From Rhodococcus maanshanensis NBRC 100610 (lineage in GTDB: Bacteria; Actinomycetota; Actinomycetes; Mycobacteriales; Mycobacteriaceae), in the NCBI RefSeq assembly GCF_001894865.1, contig NZ_BCXA01000047.1, positions 1-58,253 of the forward strand: DNA of 58,253 bases, written 5' to 3'. A program made the translations under genes and the position numbers. Below, piece by piece: positions 42,752-51,789 of this stretch; within the stretch, counting starts at the first letter, position 1; each line of letters starts with the position of its first letter. The notes below the pieces were generated by a model. That model did not search any database. It was not told where the DNA came from and saw only the letters and a program-made list of their open reading frames with translations.

Positions 42752-42769
42752 GACTACGTTCGCGGGCGG

Positions 42770-45451
42770 CTAGCGCAGTCGGCGCGGGCCCAGATCGGCC
42801 CGGCTCGGCTCGGGGCCGATCCGCACCCGGGTGTCGGTGATCGCGGCCCCGATGGCGCTGGCCAGGACCGGCTCGCAGACGAGCTCCCGCACCTCGGGCA
42901 GGTCATCGGCGAGCGCGGAGACCCGCTGCACCAGGTCCACGAGCGCACCCTTGTCGACCGGCTCCGCGTTCCGGTATCCGGACAGCAGCGGGGCGGCCTT
43001 CGGGGCGTCGATCAGTTCGGTCGCCTCGTCCTCCGTCAGCGGCAGTACCCGGTAGGCGCGGTCGCCGAGCAGATCCGAGATCACTCCCGCGAGTCCGAAC
43101 GAGATCAGCGAACCGAAGGACGGGTCGTCCTGCACCCGCACGACGCAGCCGATCCCCTTGTTCGCCATCTTCTGCACGTGCAGGAGCGGTTCCGCCGACG
43201 CCACGGCGAGCGCGCGATAGGCGTCGCGCACCGCGTCCGGGGTGCTGACGTCCAACCGCACGCCGCTCAGGTCCGGGCGGTGCCGCCATCCCTCGCGGGT
43301 CGCCTTGACAGCGACGGGATAGCCCAGCGCCTCGGCCGCGTCGACCGCCTCGTCCTCCGACCGCGCGAGGGTGAAATCCACCACCCGCAGGCCGTAGCAG
43401 GCCAGCAGCTCCGACGCCTCGAAATCCGTCAGCCATCGCCCCTCGCCCGCGCCCAGCCAGGACTGCACCAGCGCCTCCGCGCGATCGGAGTCGATGCCGC
43501 TGGGGCGGACCACCTTCGAGGCGGGCCGCGACCGCCACTGGGCGTAGCGCCAGGCCCGCGAGAGCGCCAGGGCGGCACGCTCCGGCCCCGGGTACGACGG
43601 GACCGAACCCCTGATGGGATGGCCGTCCTCCCCCCGGACCGCCAGCACGTCCGGAATACCTTCCGCGGCAAGAAATGTCGTCACGATCGGCTTACTGGTG
43701 TCCCGGGCCGCATCGCGCAGTGCCTTCGCGTACGGCTCGACGTCCACGCTGACCGGCGGCACGAACACCGCGAAGACGGCGTCCACCTCGGCCGACTCGA
43801 GCGCGGCGCTCACCGCACCCGCGAACTGCGCGGGGGTGGACTGCGCAGGCAGGTCGACGGGTTTCGCCGGCTCGAGCCCCTCGCTCCTGGCCGCCCCTGC
43901 GGCCAGCACGCCGAGCGCCGAGGAGTTGCCGACCACCGCGACCCTCGGACCGGCGGGCAGTGGCTGATAGCCGAGCAGCACGGCGCAGTCGAAGAGCTGG
44001 GCGATCGACCCGACCTGCACGACACCCGCCTGCTCGAACAGTGCCGAGACCACGGAGTCGTCGATCTCGACCCCGTTCGCGGCAAGGGCCTCCGGCACGG
44101 CGTGCCTGCCGGACTTCACCGCGACGATCGGCTTGTTCCTGCCGACCCGGCGCGCGATCCGGGAGAACTTGCGCGGGTTGCCGAAGCTCTCCAGATACAG
44201 CAGCACCACCTCGGTCTCGGGGTCCGAGTCCCAGTACTGCAGCAGATCGTTTCCGGAGACGTCGGCGCGGTTACCCGCCGAGACGAAGGTGGACAGGCCG
44301 AGCTGACGGCGCGCCGCCTCGTCGAGGATCGCGATGCCCAGCGCGCCGGACTGACAGAAGAACCCGACCCGGCCCGGCGGCGGCAACTCGGGCGCGAGGG
44401 TGGCGTTGAGCCGAACAGCGGCGCTGGTGTTCGCGACGCCGAGCGCGTTGGGACCGACCAGTCGCATCCCGTGTGCCCGCGCGGCGTGCACCAGCCGTCG
44501 CTCGGACTGGCGTCCGTCCGGGCCTGCGTCGCTGAACCCACCGGACACCACGACCAGTGCCTTGACGCCCTTCGCGAGGCAGTCGTCGAGGACCGCGTCA
44601 ATGGCCTCCGCAGGAACCGCAACGACCGCGAGGTCCACGTCGTCGGGAATGTCGTGCACCGTCGGGTACGCCCGGACCCCCCGCACGGAGCGGTTCTCGG
44701 CATTGACGGGGTAGACCGGCCCGGTGAACCCGGCGCCGAGCAGATTGCGCAGCACCGCGTTGCCCACCTTCGCGGCGTCGGTCGACGCGCCGATCAGGGC
44801 GACCGACTGCGGGCTGAGCAGGTTGCGGACGCTCCTGGCCTCCGTGGCCCGCTCACGAGAGTTACGAACCGCGACAAGGGTTTCGGTCGGGTCGATGGCG
44901 AACTCGAGCCGAAGCACTCCCCCCTCGTAGGTCCGGCTGACCTGATACCCGGCCTCCCGGAACACGGTGACCATGTTCCGGTTCTCGGCGAGCACCTCGG
45001 CCACGAACATGGTCAGGCCGTTCTCGGCAGCGGCCGCGGCCAGGTGCTCGAGCAGGATCGGCCCGAGCCCGCGACCCTGGTGCGCGTCGGCGACCACGAA
45101 CGCGACCTCAGCGGACCTGCCGTCACCGACGTCGATCAACCGCTCGTACCGGCCGACCGCGATGATCTCGTCGCCGAGCACCGCCACGAACGCGACCCGG
45201 TCCTTGTGGTCGACGGTGGTGAACCGCTTGAGGTCGCGCTGCGACATCGTCGGGTACGGCCCGAAGTAGCGCAGGTAACGGGTGCGCTCGGACAGCTTGG
45301 CGTGGAAGGCGATCAGCCGGTCCGCGTCGTCCGGCGAGATCGGCCGCAGGGCCGCGACGCCGCCGTCGGTGAGCAGCACGTCCGCCAACCAGTGCTTGGG
45401 GAAGGGCGCCCGCGGCTCGGCGTCTGCGCCCCCGGTTGCGGGGTCAGTCAC
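42770..45451 (-). CDS. Pat-type protein acetyltransferase: GNAT domain fused to an acyl-CoA-ligase-like (NDP-forming) region
   Basis: An 893-residue protein. Residues 1 to about 195 are a GNAT acetyltransferase (acetyl-CoA site near VVADAHQGRGLGPILLEHLA). Then come a CoA-binding domain (LLSPQSVALIGASTDAAKVG), a succinyl-CoA-synthetase-like domain, and an ATP-grasp domain from about residue 680 (FEASELLACYGLRVVDFTLA). Pat/YfiQ enzymes acetylate lysines of acyl-CoA synthetases and other proteins; actinobacterial ones often carry the GNAT at the N terminus as here. In true acetate-CoA ligases a Ser-His-Thr-Gly loop carries the phosphohistidine; at that place this protein reads VKSGRHAVPEALAANG, so ligase activity is doubtful and the region is probably a sensor. 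ATG overlaps the acuC-like gene by 8 bp. Confidence 0.88.
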   Translation of the reverse strand: MTDPATGGADAEPRAPFPKHWLADVLLTDGGVAALRPISPDDADRLIAFHAKLSERTRYLRYFGPYPTMSQRDLKRFTTVDHKDRVAFVAVLGDEIIAVGRYERLIDVGDGRSAEVAFVVADAHQGRGLGPILLEHLAAAAAENGLTMFVAEVLAENRNMVTVFREAGYQVSRTYEGGVLRLEFAIDPTETLVAVRNSRERATEARSVRNLLSPQSVALIGASTDAAKVGNAVLRNLLGAGFTGPVYPVNAENRSVRGVRAYPTVHDIPDDVDLAVVAVPAEAIDAVLDDCLAKGVKALVVVSGGFSDAGPDGRQSERRLVHAARAHGMRLVGPNALGVANTSAAVRLNATLAPELPPPGRVGFFCQSGALGIAILDEAARRQLGLSTFVSAGNRADVSGNDLLQYWDSDPETEVVLLYLESFGNPRKFSRIARRVGRNKPIVAVKSGRHAVPEALAANGVEIDDSVVSALFEQAGVVQVGSIAQLFDCAVLLGYQPLPAGPRVAVVGNSSALGVLAAGAARSEGLEPAKPVDLPAQSTPAQFAGAVSAALESAEVDAVFAVFVPPVSVDVEPYAKALRDAARDTSKPIVTTFLAAEGIPDVLAVRGEDGHPIRGSVPSYPGPERAALALSRAWRYAQWRSRPASKVVRPSGIDSDRAEALVQSWLGAGEGRWLTDFEASELLACYGLRVVDFTLARSEDEAVDAAEALGYPVAVKATREGWRHRPDLSGVRLDVSTPDAVRDAYRALAVASAEPLLHVQKMANKGIGCVVRVQDDPSFGSLISFGLAGVISDLLGDRAYRVLPLTEDEATELIDAPKAAPLLSGYRNAEPVDKGALVDLVQRVSALADDLPEVRELVCEPVLASAIGAAITDTRVRIGPEPSRADLGPRRLR

Positions 45452-46730
45452 GGGGATCCTCCGGGTCGAGTCCGAGCAGCGGGAAGGCCGCGCGACGGGT
45501 GGCTGCGATCGCCGAATCCACCCGGACCAGAGCGCGATCCATCGATTCGACGCCGGTCTCCGGGGTACCGCCCGGCCCGTCCCACGACAGGTAGGACGCC
45601 TCGCCGCCGTCGCCCATCGTCGCGGGCAGCTCGACGCTCGGCGCCATCGCCGCCACCCGGTCGCGCCAGGACTGCGGCACCGCGAAGGTGGGATCGATGT
45701 CGCGGTCGAGCGCCGCTGCGATCAGGTGCGTCCACGCGCGCGGGACCACCCGCACCAGCCCGTAGCCGCCGCCGCCGACGGCCAGCCAGCGACCCTCCGC
45801 GTACCGGTCCGCGAGCTGACGCATCGCCAGGAACGCGGCCCGTTGCCCGTCGACCGTCAGCGAGAGGTCAGCCAGCGGGTCCTCCCTGTGGCTGTCAACG
45901 CCGCACTGGCTGATCACGATCTGCGGCTTGAAGGCCGCCATCGCCGCAGGAACCACCGCGTGAAAACCCCTCAGCCACACCGAGTCCACGGTTCCCGGCA
46001 GCACCGGCAGGTTGATCGTCGCACCCTCGGCCGCGCCCGATCCGACCTCACTGGACCAGCCGGTGTTCGGCCACAGCGTCGCCGGGTGCTGATGGATGGA
46101 CACGGTCAGGACCCTGGGGTCACCGAGGAAGGCGTGCTGGACCCCGTCCCCGTGATGGGCGTCCACGTCGATATAGGCGATGCGGTCGAAGCCGTTGTCG
46201 AGCAACCAGGAGATCGCGATCGCGGCGTCGTTGTAAACGCAGAAGCCCGAGGCCCAGTCGGACATCGCGTGGTGCATCCCGCCCCCGATGCTCACGGCCC
46301 GTCGGGCCCGGCCCGACGCGATCTCCTTCGCCGCGGTGAGCGTTCCACCTGCGAGAATCGCGCTGGCCTCGTGCATCCTGGGAAAGATCGGGTTGTCCTC
46401 GGTGCCGAGTCCGTGCGGGGCGACATCGCCGTCCGCCCGGGCGTCGGCCAGTCCCTGCAGCGGCCCGGCTCCCGCCGCCTTGACCGCGGCGACGTAGGCG
46501 GGGGTATGGATCCGCAGCAGATCGGCGTCGGTGGCCGCCTCGGGACGGACCAGTTCGGCACCCTCGATGAGACCGAGGCTCCGCGCGAGGTTCATCGTCA
46601 GCTCGAGCCGGGTGGGGTTCATCGGGTGGTCCGCACTCCACCGGTAACTGAGATAGTCCGGACTCCAGACGACGGCCCGGTCCGAATTCGGGTGCGCATG
46701 CCCCACCGGGGGGCTGGAGGTCGCGGCCAT
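45444..46730 (-). CDS. Acetoin-utilisation/histone-deacetylase family protein (AcuC-like)
   Basis: A 428-residue Zn-dependent deacetylase of the HDAC/AcuC family. Active-site blocks are RIHTPAYVAAVKAAG, SIGGGMHHAMSDWASGFCVY (paired His general bases), YIDVDAHHGDGVQHAF (metal-binding Asp and His) and ISQCGVDSHREDPLADLSL (second metal Asp). All are intact. It is the first gene of an operon with the Pat-like acetyltransferase, overlapping it by 8 bp. In Bacillus, AcuC removes acetyl groups placed on acetyl-CoA synthetase by a GNAT enzyme, so this pair probably forms a complete on/off system. The ideR gene diverges 125 bp away. Confidence 0.9.
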   Translation of the reverse strand: MAATSSPPVGHAHPNSDRAVVWSPDYLSYRWSADHPMNPTRLELTMNLARSLGLIEGAELVRPEAATDADLLRIHTPAYVAAVKAAGAGPLQGLADARADGDVAPHGLGTEDNPIFPRMHEASAILAGGTLTAAKEIASGRARRAVSIGGGMHHAMSDWASGFCVYNDAAIAISWLLDNGFDRIAYIDVDAHHGDGVQHAFLGDPRVLTVSIHQHPATLWPNTGWSSEVGSGAAEGATINLPVLPGTVDSVWLRGFHAVVPAAMAAFKPQIVISQCGVDSHREDPLADLSLTVDGQRAAFLAMRQLADRYAEGRWLAVGGGGYGLVRVVPRAWTHLIAAALDRDIDPTFAVPQSWRDRVAAMAPSVELPATMGDGGEASYLSWDGPGGTPETGVESMDRALVRVDSAIAATRRAAFPLLGLDPEDPRD

Positions 46731-46776
46731 GCGATCAACGCTACTTGCGCGCCTGGGGAAGAGGCGAGGGGCGGGT

Positions 46777-46830
46777 GGCGTTGCCTCAGAGTGAGTGCAA
46801 CGCCGATTCCCGCATGCGTGCCGGTAGAAT
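46777..46830 (+). promoter_or_regulatory. ideR upstream region: inverted repeat and -10 element
   Basis: GGCGTTGC, 12 nt, GCAACGCC (46777-46804) has perfect 8-bp arms and lies between ideR and the divergent deacetylase gene. A -10-like TAGAAT follows at 46825-46830, 26 nt before the ideR GTG. I see no IdeR box here, so ideR does not appear to control itself through the usual site. Confidence 0.45.
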
Positions 46831-46855
46831 CGGCCGTAGACGAAGGGGCGTGCAG

Positions 46856-47542
46856 GTGAAGGATCTTGTCGACACGACGGAGATGTACCTCCGTACCATC
46901 TACGACCTTGAAGAGGAAGGCGTGGTGCCGCTGCGGGCGCGTATTGCCGAGCGGCTCGAGCAGAGCGGTCCGACGGTGAGCCAGACGGTCGCCAGGATGG
47001 AACGCGACGGGCTCCTACTGGTGGCCGGTGACCGCCATCTCGAGCTCACCGACAAGGGTCGCGGACTCGCGATCGCGGTGATGCGCAAGCACCGGCTCGC
47101 CGAGCGACTGCTCGTCGATGTGATCGGACTCGACTGGGACCAGGTGCATGCCGAGGCCTGCCGCTGGGAGCACGTGATGAGCGAGGAGGTCGAGCGTCGT
47201 CTCGTCGAGGTGCTCAACAACCCCACCACCTCGCCCTACGGCAACCCGATCCCCGGCCTGGCCGAGCTCGGCCTGAACCGGCCCGCGGACAACGGCGAAA
47301 CCCTGATCCGCCTGACCGATGTGCCGTCCGGGCAGCCCACCGCCGTGGTGGTGCGCAGGCTCGCCGAGCACGTGCAGTCCGACCCGGAGGTCATCGGTCG
47401 CCTCCGTGAGGCAGGCGTCGTCCCCGACGCACGAGTGACGGTGGTGACCAAGCCGGGTTCGGTGACGATCACCGTGCCGGGTCACGAGGGCTTCGATCTG
47501 TCTGAGGAGATGGCGCACGCAGTCCAGGTCAAGCAGGTCTAG
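46856..47542 (+). CDS. ideR: Iron-dependent repressor IdeR (DtxR family)
   Basis: A 228-residue metal-activated repressor that binds iron boxes when Fe2+ is plentiful. The helix-turn-helix is [20 protein letters not shown]. Every metal ligand of DtxR/IdeR can be placed: Met10, Cys102, Glu105 and His106 (primary site), His79, Glu83 and His98 (ancillary site), and Glu171/Gln174 from the SH3-like C-terminal domain, offset by one from the mycobacterial numbering. GTG start with GAAGGGG upstream. galE follows 4 bp later, the same order as dtxR-galE in corynebacteria. One likely target is the binding protein at 663. Confidence 0.96.
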   Translation: MKDLVDTTEMYLRTIYDLEEEGVVPLRARIAERLEQSGPTVSQTVARMERDGLLLVAGDRHLELTDKGRGLAIAVMRKHRLAERLLVDVIGLDWDQVHAEACRWEHVMSEEVERRLVEVLNNPTTSPYGNPIPGLAELGLNRPADNGETLIRLTDVPSGQPTAVVVRRLAEHVQSDPEVIGRLREAGVVPDARVTVVTKPGSVTITVPGHEGFDLSEEMAHAVQVKQV

Positions 47543-47546
47543 CGGC

Positions 47547-48545
47547 GTGCGACTCCTGGTCACCGGCGGTGCCGGTTATGTCGGCAGTGTGTGTGCCACC
47601 GTCCTGCTCGAACGCGGCCACGAGGTGGTCGTCGTCGACGATCTGTCCACCGGGAACGCGGATGCGGTACCGACCGGAACCGAGTTCGTCGAGGGCGACG
47701 TCGCCGCGGTCGCCGCGTCCGTTCTCGGCGACGGGTCGACCGAGCCCCGGTTCGACGGCGTGCTGCACTTCGCAGCGCAGTCGCTCGTCGGTGAATCGGT
47801 CGTCGCGCCCGAAAAGTACTGGCGCGGAAACGTGGTCACCACGATCGAGCTCCTCGAGGCGATCCGGGTCTCCCGCACCCCGCGGCTGGTCTTCTCCTCG
47901 ACGGCCGCGACATACGGCGAGCCGGAGCGGTCCCCGATCACCGAGACGGATCCGACGAGGCCGACCAATCCCTACGGGGCAACCAAGCTGGCGATCGACC
48001 ACGCGATCACCTCGTATGCCAACGCGTACGGACTCGCTGCCACCAGCCTGCGTTACTTCAACGTCGCGGGCGCGTACCGCGGTGCAGGCGAGAACCGGGT
48101 TGTGGAAACACATCTCATCCCGCTCGTGCTGCAGGTCGCGCTCGGACAGCGGGACAAGATATCGGTCTTCGGCACCGACTGGCCGACCGAGGACGGCACC
48201 GCGGTCCGCGACTACATCCACGTCCTCGACCTCGCCGAGGCGCACCTGCTGGCGCTCGAGGCCGCGACCGCGGGCACGCACAGCATCTACAACCTCGGCA
48301 GTGGGGCCGGTTTCAGTGTCCGCGAGGTGATCTCGGCCTGCCAGCGGGTCACCGGGCTGCCGATCGCCGTGGTGGACGCCCCGCGCCGTGCGGGCGATCC
48401 CGCGGTCCTCATCGCCTCCAGCGAAAGGGCCATCGCCGACCTCGGCTGGCGGCCGCAGCACACCGACCTCGACGAGATCGTCGCGGACGCGTGGGAGTTC
48501 TTGCAGCAGTTGGGCGACCGGTCGCACGCCGCACACCGCGGCTGA
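47547..48545 (+). CDS. galE: UDP-glucose 4-epimerase
   Basis: A 332-residue short-chain dehydrogenase/reductase that interconverts UDP-glucose and UDP-galactose; UDP-Gal is needed for cell-wall arabinogalactan. NAD binding is at GGAGYVG (residues 7-13) with the VVDDLSTG strand; catalysis uses SSTAATYG and the YGATK pair; [19 protein letters not shown] and the [20 protein letters not shown] block shape the sugar site, all typical of GalE. GTG start, 4 bp after ideR, so co-transcribed. The context matches the dtxR/ideR-galE arrangement. Confidence 0.94.
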   Translation: MRLLVTGGAGYVGSVCATVLLERGHEVVVVDDLSTGNADAVPTGTEFVEGDVAAVAASVLGDGSTEPRFDGVLHFAAQSLVGESVVAPEKYWRGNVVTTIELLEAIRVSRTPRLVFSSTAATYGEPERSPITETDPTRPTNPYGATKLAIDHAITSYANAYGLAATSLRYFNVAGAYRGAGENRVVETHLIPLVLQVALGQRDKISVFGTDWPTEDGTAVRDYIHVLDLAEAHLLALEAATAGTHSIYNLGSGAGFSVREVISACQRVTGLPIAVVDAPRRAGDPAVLIASSERAIADLGWRPQHTDLDEIVADAWEFLQQLGDRSHAAHRG

Positions 48546-48622
48546 CCCCAACCGTTCACCCGTTAGACACCAAATAGCCACTTTTTGCCCCATCGGCGGT
48601 GTCGGCATGGCACGCTGCTCCG

Positions 48623-49633
48623 ATGAATTTCTCCGTACACAGGCGTGGGTTCGCTCGCGCCCTGGTGGGGCTCGCCCTCGCGACCGTGGTGTTGCCTGCC
48701 CCGCTCGCGTCCGCGACGACCGGGTCCGATGCCGGGTCGACCTCCGGGTCGCTGGAGTCGAGCGGGCTGGCCGACGCCGTCCACCCGGATTGGATGGCCG
48801 GACTGCCCGATGGGGCCGGGCTCGCGGAGCTGTCGCTGCCCGGCACCCACGACACGATGGCCTCGGGGGCCTCCGTCTTCGCCCTCACCCAGGATGCCGA
48901 CCTGACGACCCAGCTGAGGGCCGGGGTCCGCGCCGTCGACATCCGCACCCGGCATTTCCGGGACACGTTCCCCATCCATCACGGGATCGAGTACCTGAAC
49001 GCGGACTTCACCGACGTCGTGGTCGCGCTCACCGATTTCCTGCGCGCCAACCCCTCCGAGGCGATCGTCATGCGACTCAAGGAGGAGTACACGCCCGCGG
49101 AGAACACCCGCAGCTACGAGGAAACGCTGAACTGGTACATCGACCAGAACCCCGAGACCAGCAGCCGGCTCCGGGAACACCTGTGGCGCCCGCCCGCCGG
49201 ATACGACGGTGGCCTGCCGCGCCTCGGCGAGGCCCGCGGGAAACTCGTCGTACTCCGGAATTTCGACGCGGTGGCGTGGCCGGGGCCGCGGTTCGGCGAC
49301 GCGAGCATGGCGATCCAGGACACCTACGAGCTGACCGGCCTGGCCGACATCGGGCGCAAGTGGGACCTGATCCGCGCACAGTTCGAGCGATCCCGCACCG
49401 GGTCCTCCGACATCCTGTTCGTCAACCACCTCAGCGCAACCGGTAACCCCGCAGCAATGGTGACCGGCACGGTCCCGGTCACCGTCGCGCGCGGCGCCCC
49501 TGGCGTCGTCGGGATCCTCCCCCGCACCCAGGAGTACCTGGAGGCCGGTGGCCGCGGACGGCTGGGCGCGGTGATGGCCGACTTCCCGACCGCGGAGCTC
49601 GTGACCGAGATCATCGCGCACAACTTCCCCTGA
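48623..49633 (+). CDS. Secreted phosphatidylinositol-specific phospholipase C-like protein
   Basis: A 336-residue exported protein with a Sec signal (FARALVGLALATVVLPAPLA, cleavage near ASA at residues 29-31). The PLC-X domain follows: the first catalytic His76 in LSLPGTHDTM, Asp106 and Arg108 in GVRAVDIRTRHF, and the second His at 119-120 in FPIHHGIEY, then AIVMRLKEEY and KLVVLRNFD. It would cleave phosphatidylinositol or GPI-like lipids outside the cell, either of host cells or of its own envelope. The residue set fits the Gram-positive enzyme form. No partner gene is adjacent. It converges on the DUF4192 gene with 13 bp between. Confidence 0.85.
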   Translation: MNFSVHRRGFARALVGLALATVVLPAPLASATTGSDAGSTSGSLESSGLADAVHPDWMAGLPDGAGLAELSLPGTHDTMASGASVFALTQDADLTTQLRAGVRAVDIRTRHFRDTFPIHHGIEYLNADFTDVVVALTDFLRANPSEAIVMRLKEEYTPAENTRSYEETLNWYIDQNPETSSRLREHLWRPPAGYDGGLPRLGEARGKLVVLRNFDAVAWPGPRFGDASMAIQDTYELTGLADIGRKWDLIRAQFERSRTGSSDILFVNHLSATGNPAAMVTGTVPVTVARGAPGVVGILPRTQEYLEAGGRGRLGAVMADFPTAELVTEIIAHNFP

Positions 49634-49646
49634 CCCGTGACCACGC

Positions 49647-50726
49647 TCAACCGCCGTAGATCGGCGGCGGCATCCGCACCCCGAGCCTCGCGGCCTCGTC
49701 GAACCCGGTGACGGCGAGCCCCGAGATGGCCTCCGGACGCATGCCGGACTGCAACGCGGCGTCGAGCATGCCTGCCAGCCGGTGCCGCGGGTTCGCCTCC
49801 AGCGCCGCGACGAGGGCCACCCCCGCCATCGGTCCGTCCCCGCGCGCATAGGCGCTGTAGCCGAGCAGTGCCGCGGGCTCCGCCCGCTCCGGATCGGGCA
49901 GCGCCCTGGCCAGCAGGATCCACAGCTGCTCGGCCGCGTCGGCCTCCGCGGTCACCGCGAGCGACAGCAGCGCGTCGCGCACCCGCGGGTTCGACAGCGC
50001 CCTGGCCAGGTCGACGAGTTCGTGCCGGTAGGGCGCGTGTCCGGAGGCCAGCTCGGCGATCCGGGCGAGCACCAGCCGCAACTCGTCGCGCGGGCGGGAA
50101 CGGCGTGCGGGTCGCTCGCGCAGCAGCTCCGCGAGCCCGGCGCGTTCCCGATCCGGATGCGGGGCCACGATCGCCTCCAGTTCCTCCCGGGAGGACCGGA
50201 TCGCGCGACCGCCGAGCACCTGGGCGAGGGCGACGCTGGACGACACCGGGTCAGGGAGCAATCCGCGACGGGGATCGCCGCACAGCCCTCGCCACGGCCG
50301 TCCCTCCGCGATCTCGGGGATCACGAGCGCTCCCACCAGGTCGACGCCGCGACCGCTCAGGTGCAGCTCGAGTTCACCGACCACCGCACGATGCATGCCG
50401 GGCGCCCGCCCCGCGTCGACGATCACCGCGATGACCGCATCGATGTCCTCGCGCTCGCAGACGAGGGACATCCGTTCGATGGCCTCCCGGTCGAGCGGGC
50501 CGACCGCGCCGTCCGGCAGGTCGTGCCGCATCACCGCCCGTACCCGGGCGGGGCCGTCGCCCTCGTCGAGACAGACGAGGACAAGCGAACGTGCGGGCCG
50601 GAACCCCAGCATCGCGGGGATCGCCGCGATGAGATCGCCTGGGTCGCCGATTCGGACCGGACCGACGCCGGGCATCAATGTCGGATTGCCGGGTCGCTCC
50701 GGCTGTTCGGGATGCATGGTTGTCAT
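49647..50726 (-). CDS. DUF4192 family protein
   Basis: A 359-residue cytosolic protein of DUF4192, widespread in actinobacteria and without known function. The N-terminal half carries the family pattern GDPGDLIAAIPAMLGFRPAR followed by SLVLVCL and the VCEREDIDAVIAVIVDAG strand; the C-terminal half is helical with repeats reminiscent of TPR (ARGDGPMAGVALVAALEANP). ATG 50726 (MTTMHPEQPE) is chosen; ATG 50738 and ATG 50717 are alternatives. It lies 100 bp downstream of the lipoprotein stop on the same strand. Confidence 0.83.
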   Translation of the reverse strand: MTTMHPEQPERPGNPTLMPGVGPVRIGDPGDLIAAIPAMLGFRPARSLVLVCLDEGDGPARVRAVMRHDLPDGAVGPLDREAIERMSLVCEREDIDAVIAVIVDAGRAPGMHRAVVGELELHLSGRGVDLVGALVIPEIAEGRPWRGLCGDPRRGLLPDPVSSSVALAQVLGGRAIRSSREELEAIVAPHPDRERAGLAELLRERPARRSRPRDELRLVLARIAELASGHAPYRHELVDLARALSNPRVRDALLSLAVTAEADAAEQLWILLARALPDPERAEPAALLGYSAYARGDGPMAGVALVAALEANPRHRLAGMLDAALQSGMRPEAISGLAVTGFDEAARLGVRMPPPIYGG

Positions 50727-50826
50727 GGCCAGGACCATGCCGCCGTGCACCGACCGGCCCGCGGCCGCGACCAGCGCCTTCGCCGGGCCTGTGGAGAGAA
50801 ACCGGACCATCCACAGGCGCGGCGGG

Positions 50827-51558
50827 TCAGGCCGCGTTGACCCGCTGCACTGCCTCCGTGAACACCTGGTCCAGCACCACCGTGTCCGGCTTTCCGTCAC
50901 CGAAAGACATGTATGTCGCCGAAACCCGCACGTCATCGATCTGCGCGACCAGGGTGAGCATCGACTGGGTCACCTTCCCCGCCCCCTTGCCGGAGGTCAC
51001 GGTCTGCCGCATGGCCACGGTGCGGTCCGCGTTCAGCGGCGGCGGCGGCAGCATCTCGGTCCGCACGACCGCCTCGGCGCCGTCCTTGGTGGTGGTCACC
51101 TCCAGGCACCGCTCGATCTCGCCGATGCGCTTGTCGAGGGACAGATCCGACCGCATCAGCTCCACCGAGATGGTGGACCTGTTCGCGTTGTCGGTGCCGA
51201 CGATCATCGCGGTGCCGTCCGGGCCGTAGTCCTGGGCAGGCGGCTTGCACCCGGGCGGGTCGACCTTCGCGCCCGGCGGGATCCCGTCCAGGTCCGCGGC
51301 CGCCTGCGACACGGCCTGCGGCGGCAGCACGATGGCCTGGTAGGGGGCCGGGAAATCCGTGGGGGCCAACAACATCGACTCCAACGTCGCGTCCACCCGG
51401 CCGTCCTCACCTGTCGACGACCCCGACGAGGGGCCGGACGCGGACGAGGGGCCTGCGGCGGCGACCGGGCTCGCCATCCCGTCCACCGTGGACGAACACC
51501 CGGCGACGCCAAGGCATGCGCCCATGGCGAGACCCGCGAACAGGATGCGGCGCTTCAA
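50827..51558 (-). CDS. Lipoprotein, DUF5642-like
   Basis: A 243-residue lipoprotein. The signal KRRILFAGLAMGACLGVAGC places the lipidated cysteine at residue 21. A Ser/Gly/Pro linker (GPSSASGPSSGSS) leads to a domain that resembles DUF5642/PknH-sensor-like extracellular domains: PTDFPAPYQAIVLPP, then LEVTTTKDGAEAVVRTEMLP and the end DTVVLDQVFTEAVQRV. The start is TTG 51558, because GGAGGAC lies 5 nt upstream and the signal peptide begins there; longer in-frame starts would bury the signal. Role unknown, on the outer face of the membrane. Confidence 0.75.
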   Translation of the reverse strand: MKRRILFAGLAMGACLGVAGCSSTVDGMASPVAAAGPSSASGPSSGSSTGEDGRVDATLESMLLAPTDFPAPYQAIVLPPQAVSQAAADLDGIPPGAKVDPPGCKPPAQDYGPDGTAMIVGTDNANRSTISVELMRSDLSLDKRIGEIERCLEVTTTKDGAEAVVRTEMLPPPPLNADRTVAMRQTVTSGKGAGKVTQSMLTLVAQIDDVRVSATYMSFGDGKPDTVVLDQVFTEAVQRVNAA

Positions 51559-51789
51559 CGGAAAGTCCTCCAGTACTCGCGGGAAACTACCCCCACCACT
51601 GTGCCACCTCCGCCACACAGGCCGCCGCAGGCCGGCTGCGGTGTCGTCGAACGGGAGTTCGCTCTCAGCACAAAACCGGCGGTTCCGGGAATGAATGTGA
51701 CGCCGCGGCACGTTTTTCCGATATCGGGTGTGGGTGCTCGCAGCCGGGTGGGGGACACTGAGAGTGAACGAAACGCGAAGGGATCACTG

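Noticed and set aside
50395-51789. Long plus-strand extension in front of the PAC2 gene
   Set aside because: It is antisense to the DUF4192 and lipoprotein genes. The PAC2 family begins at ATG 51790.
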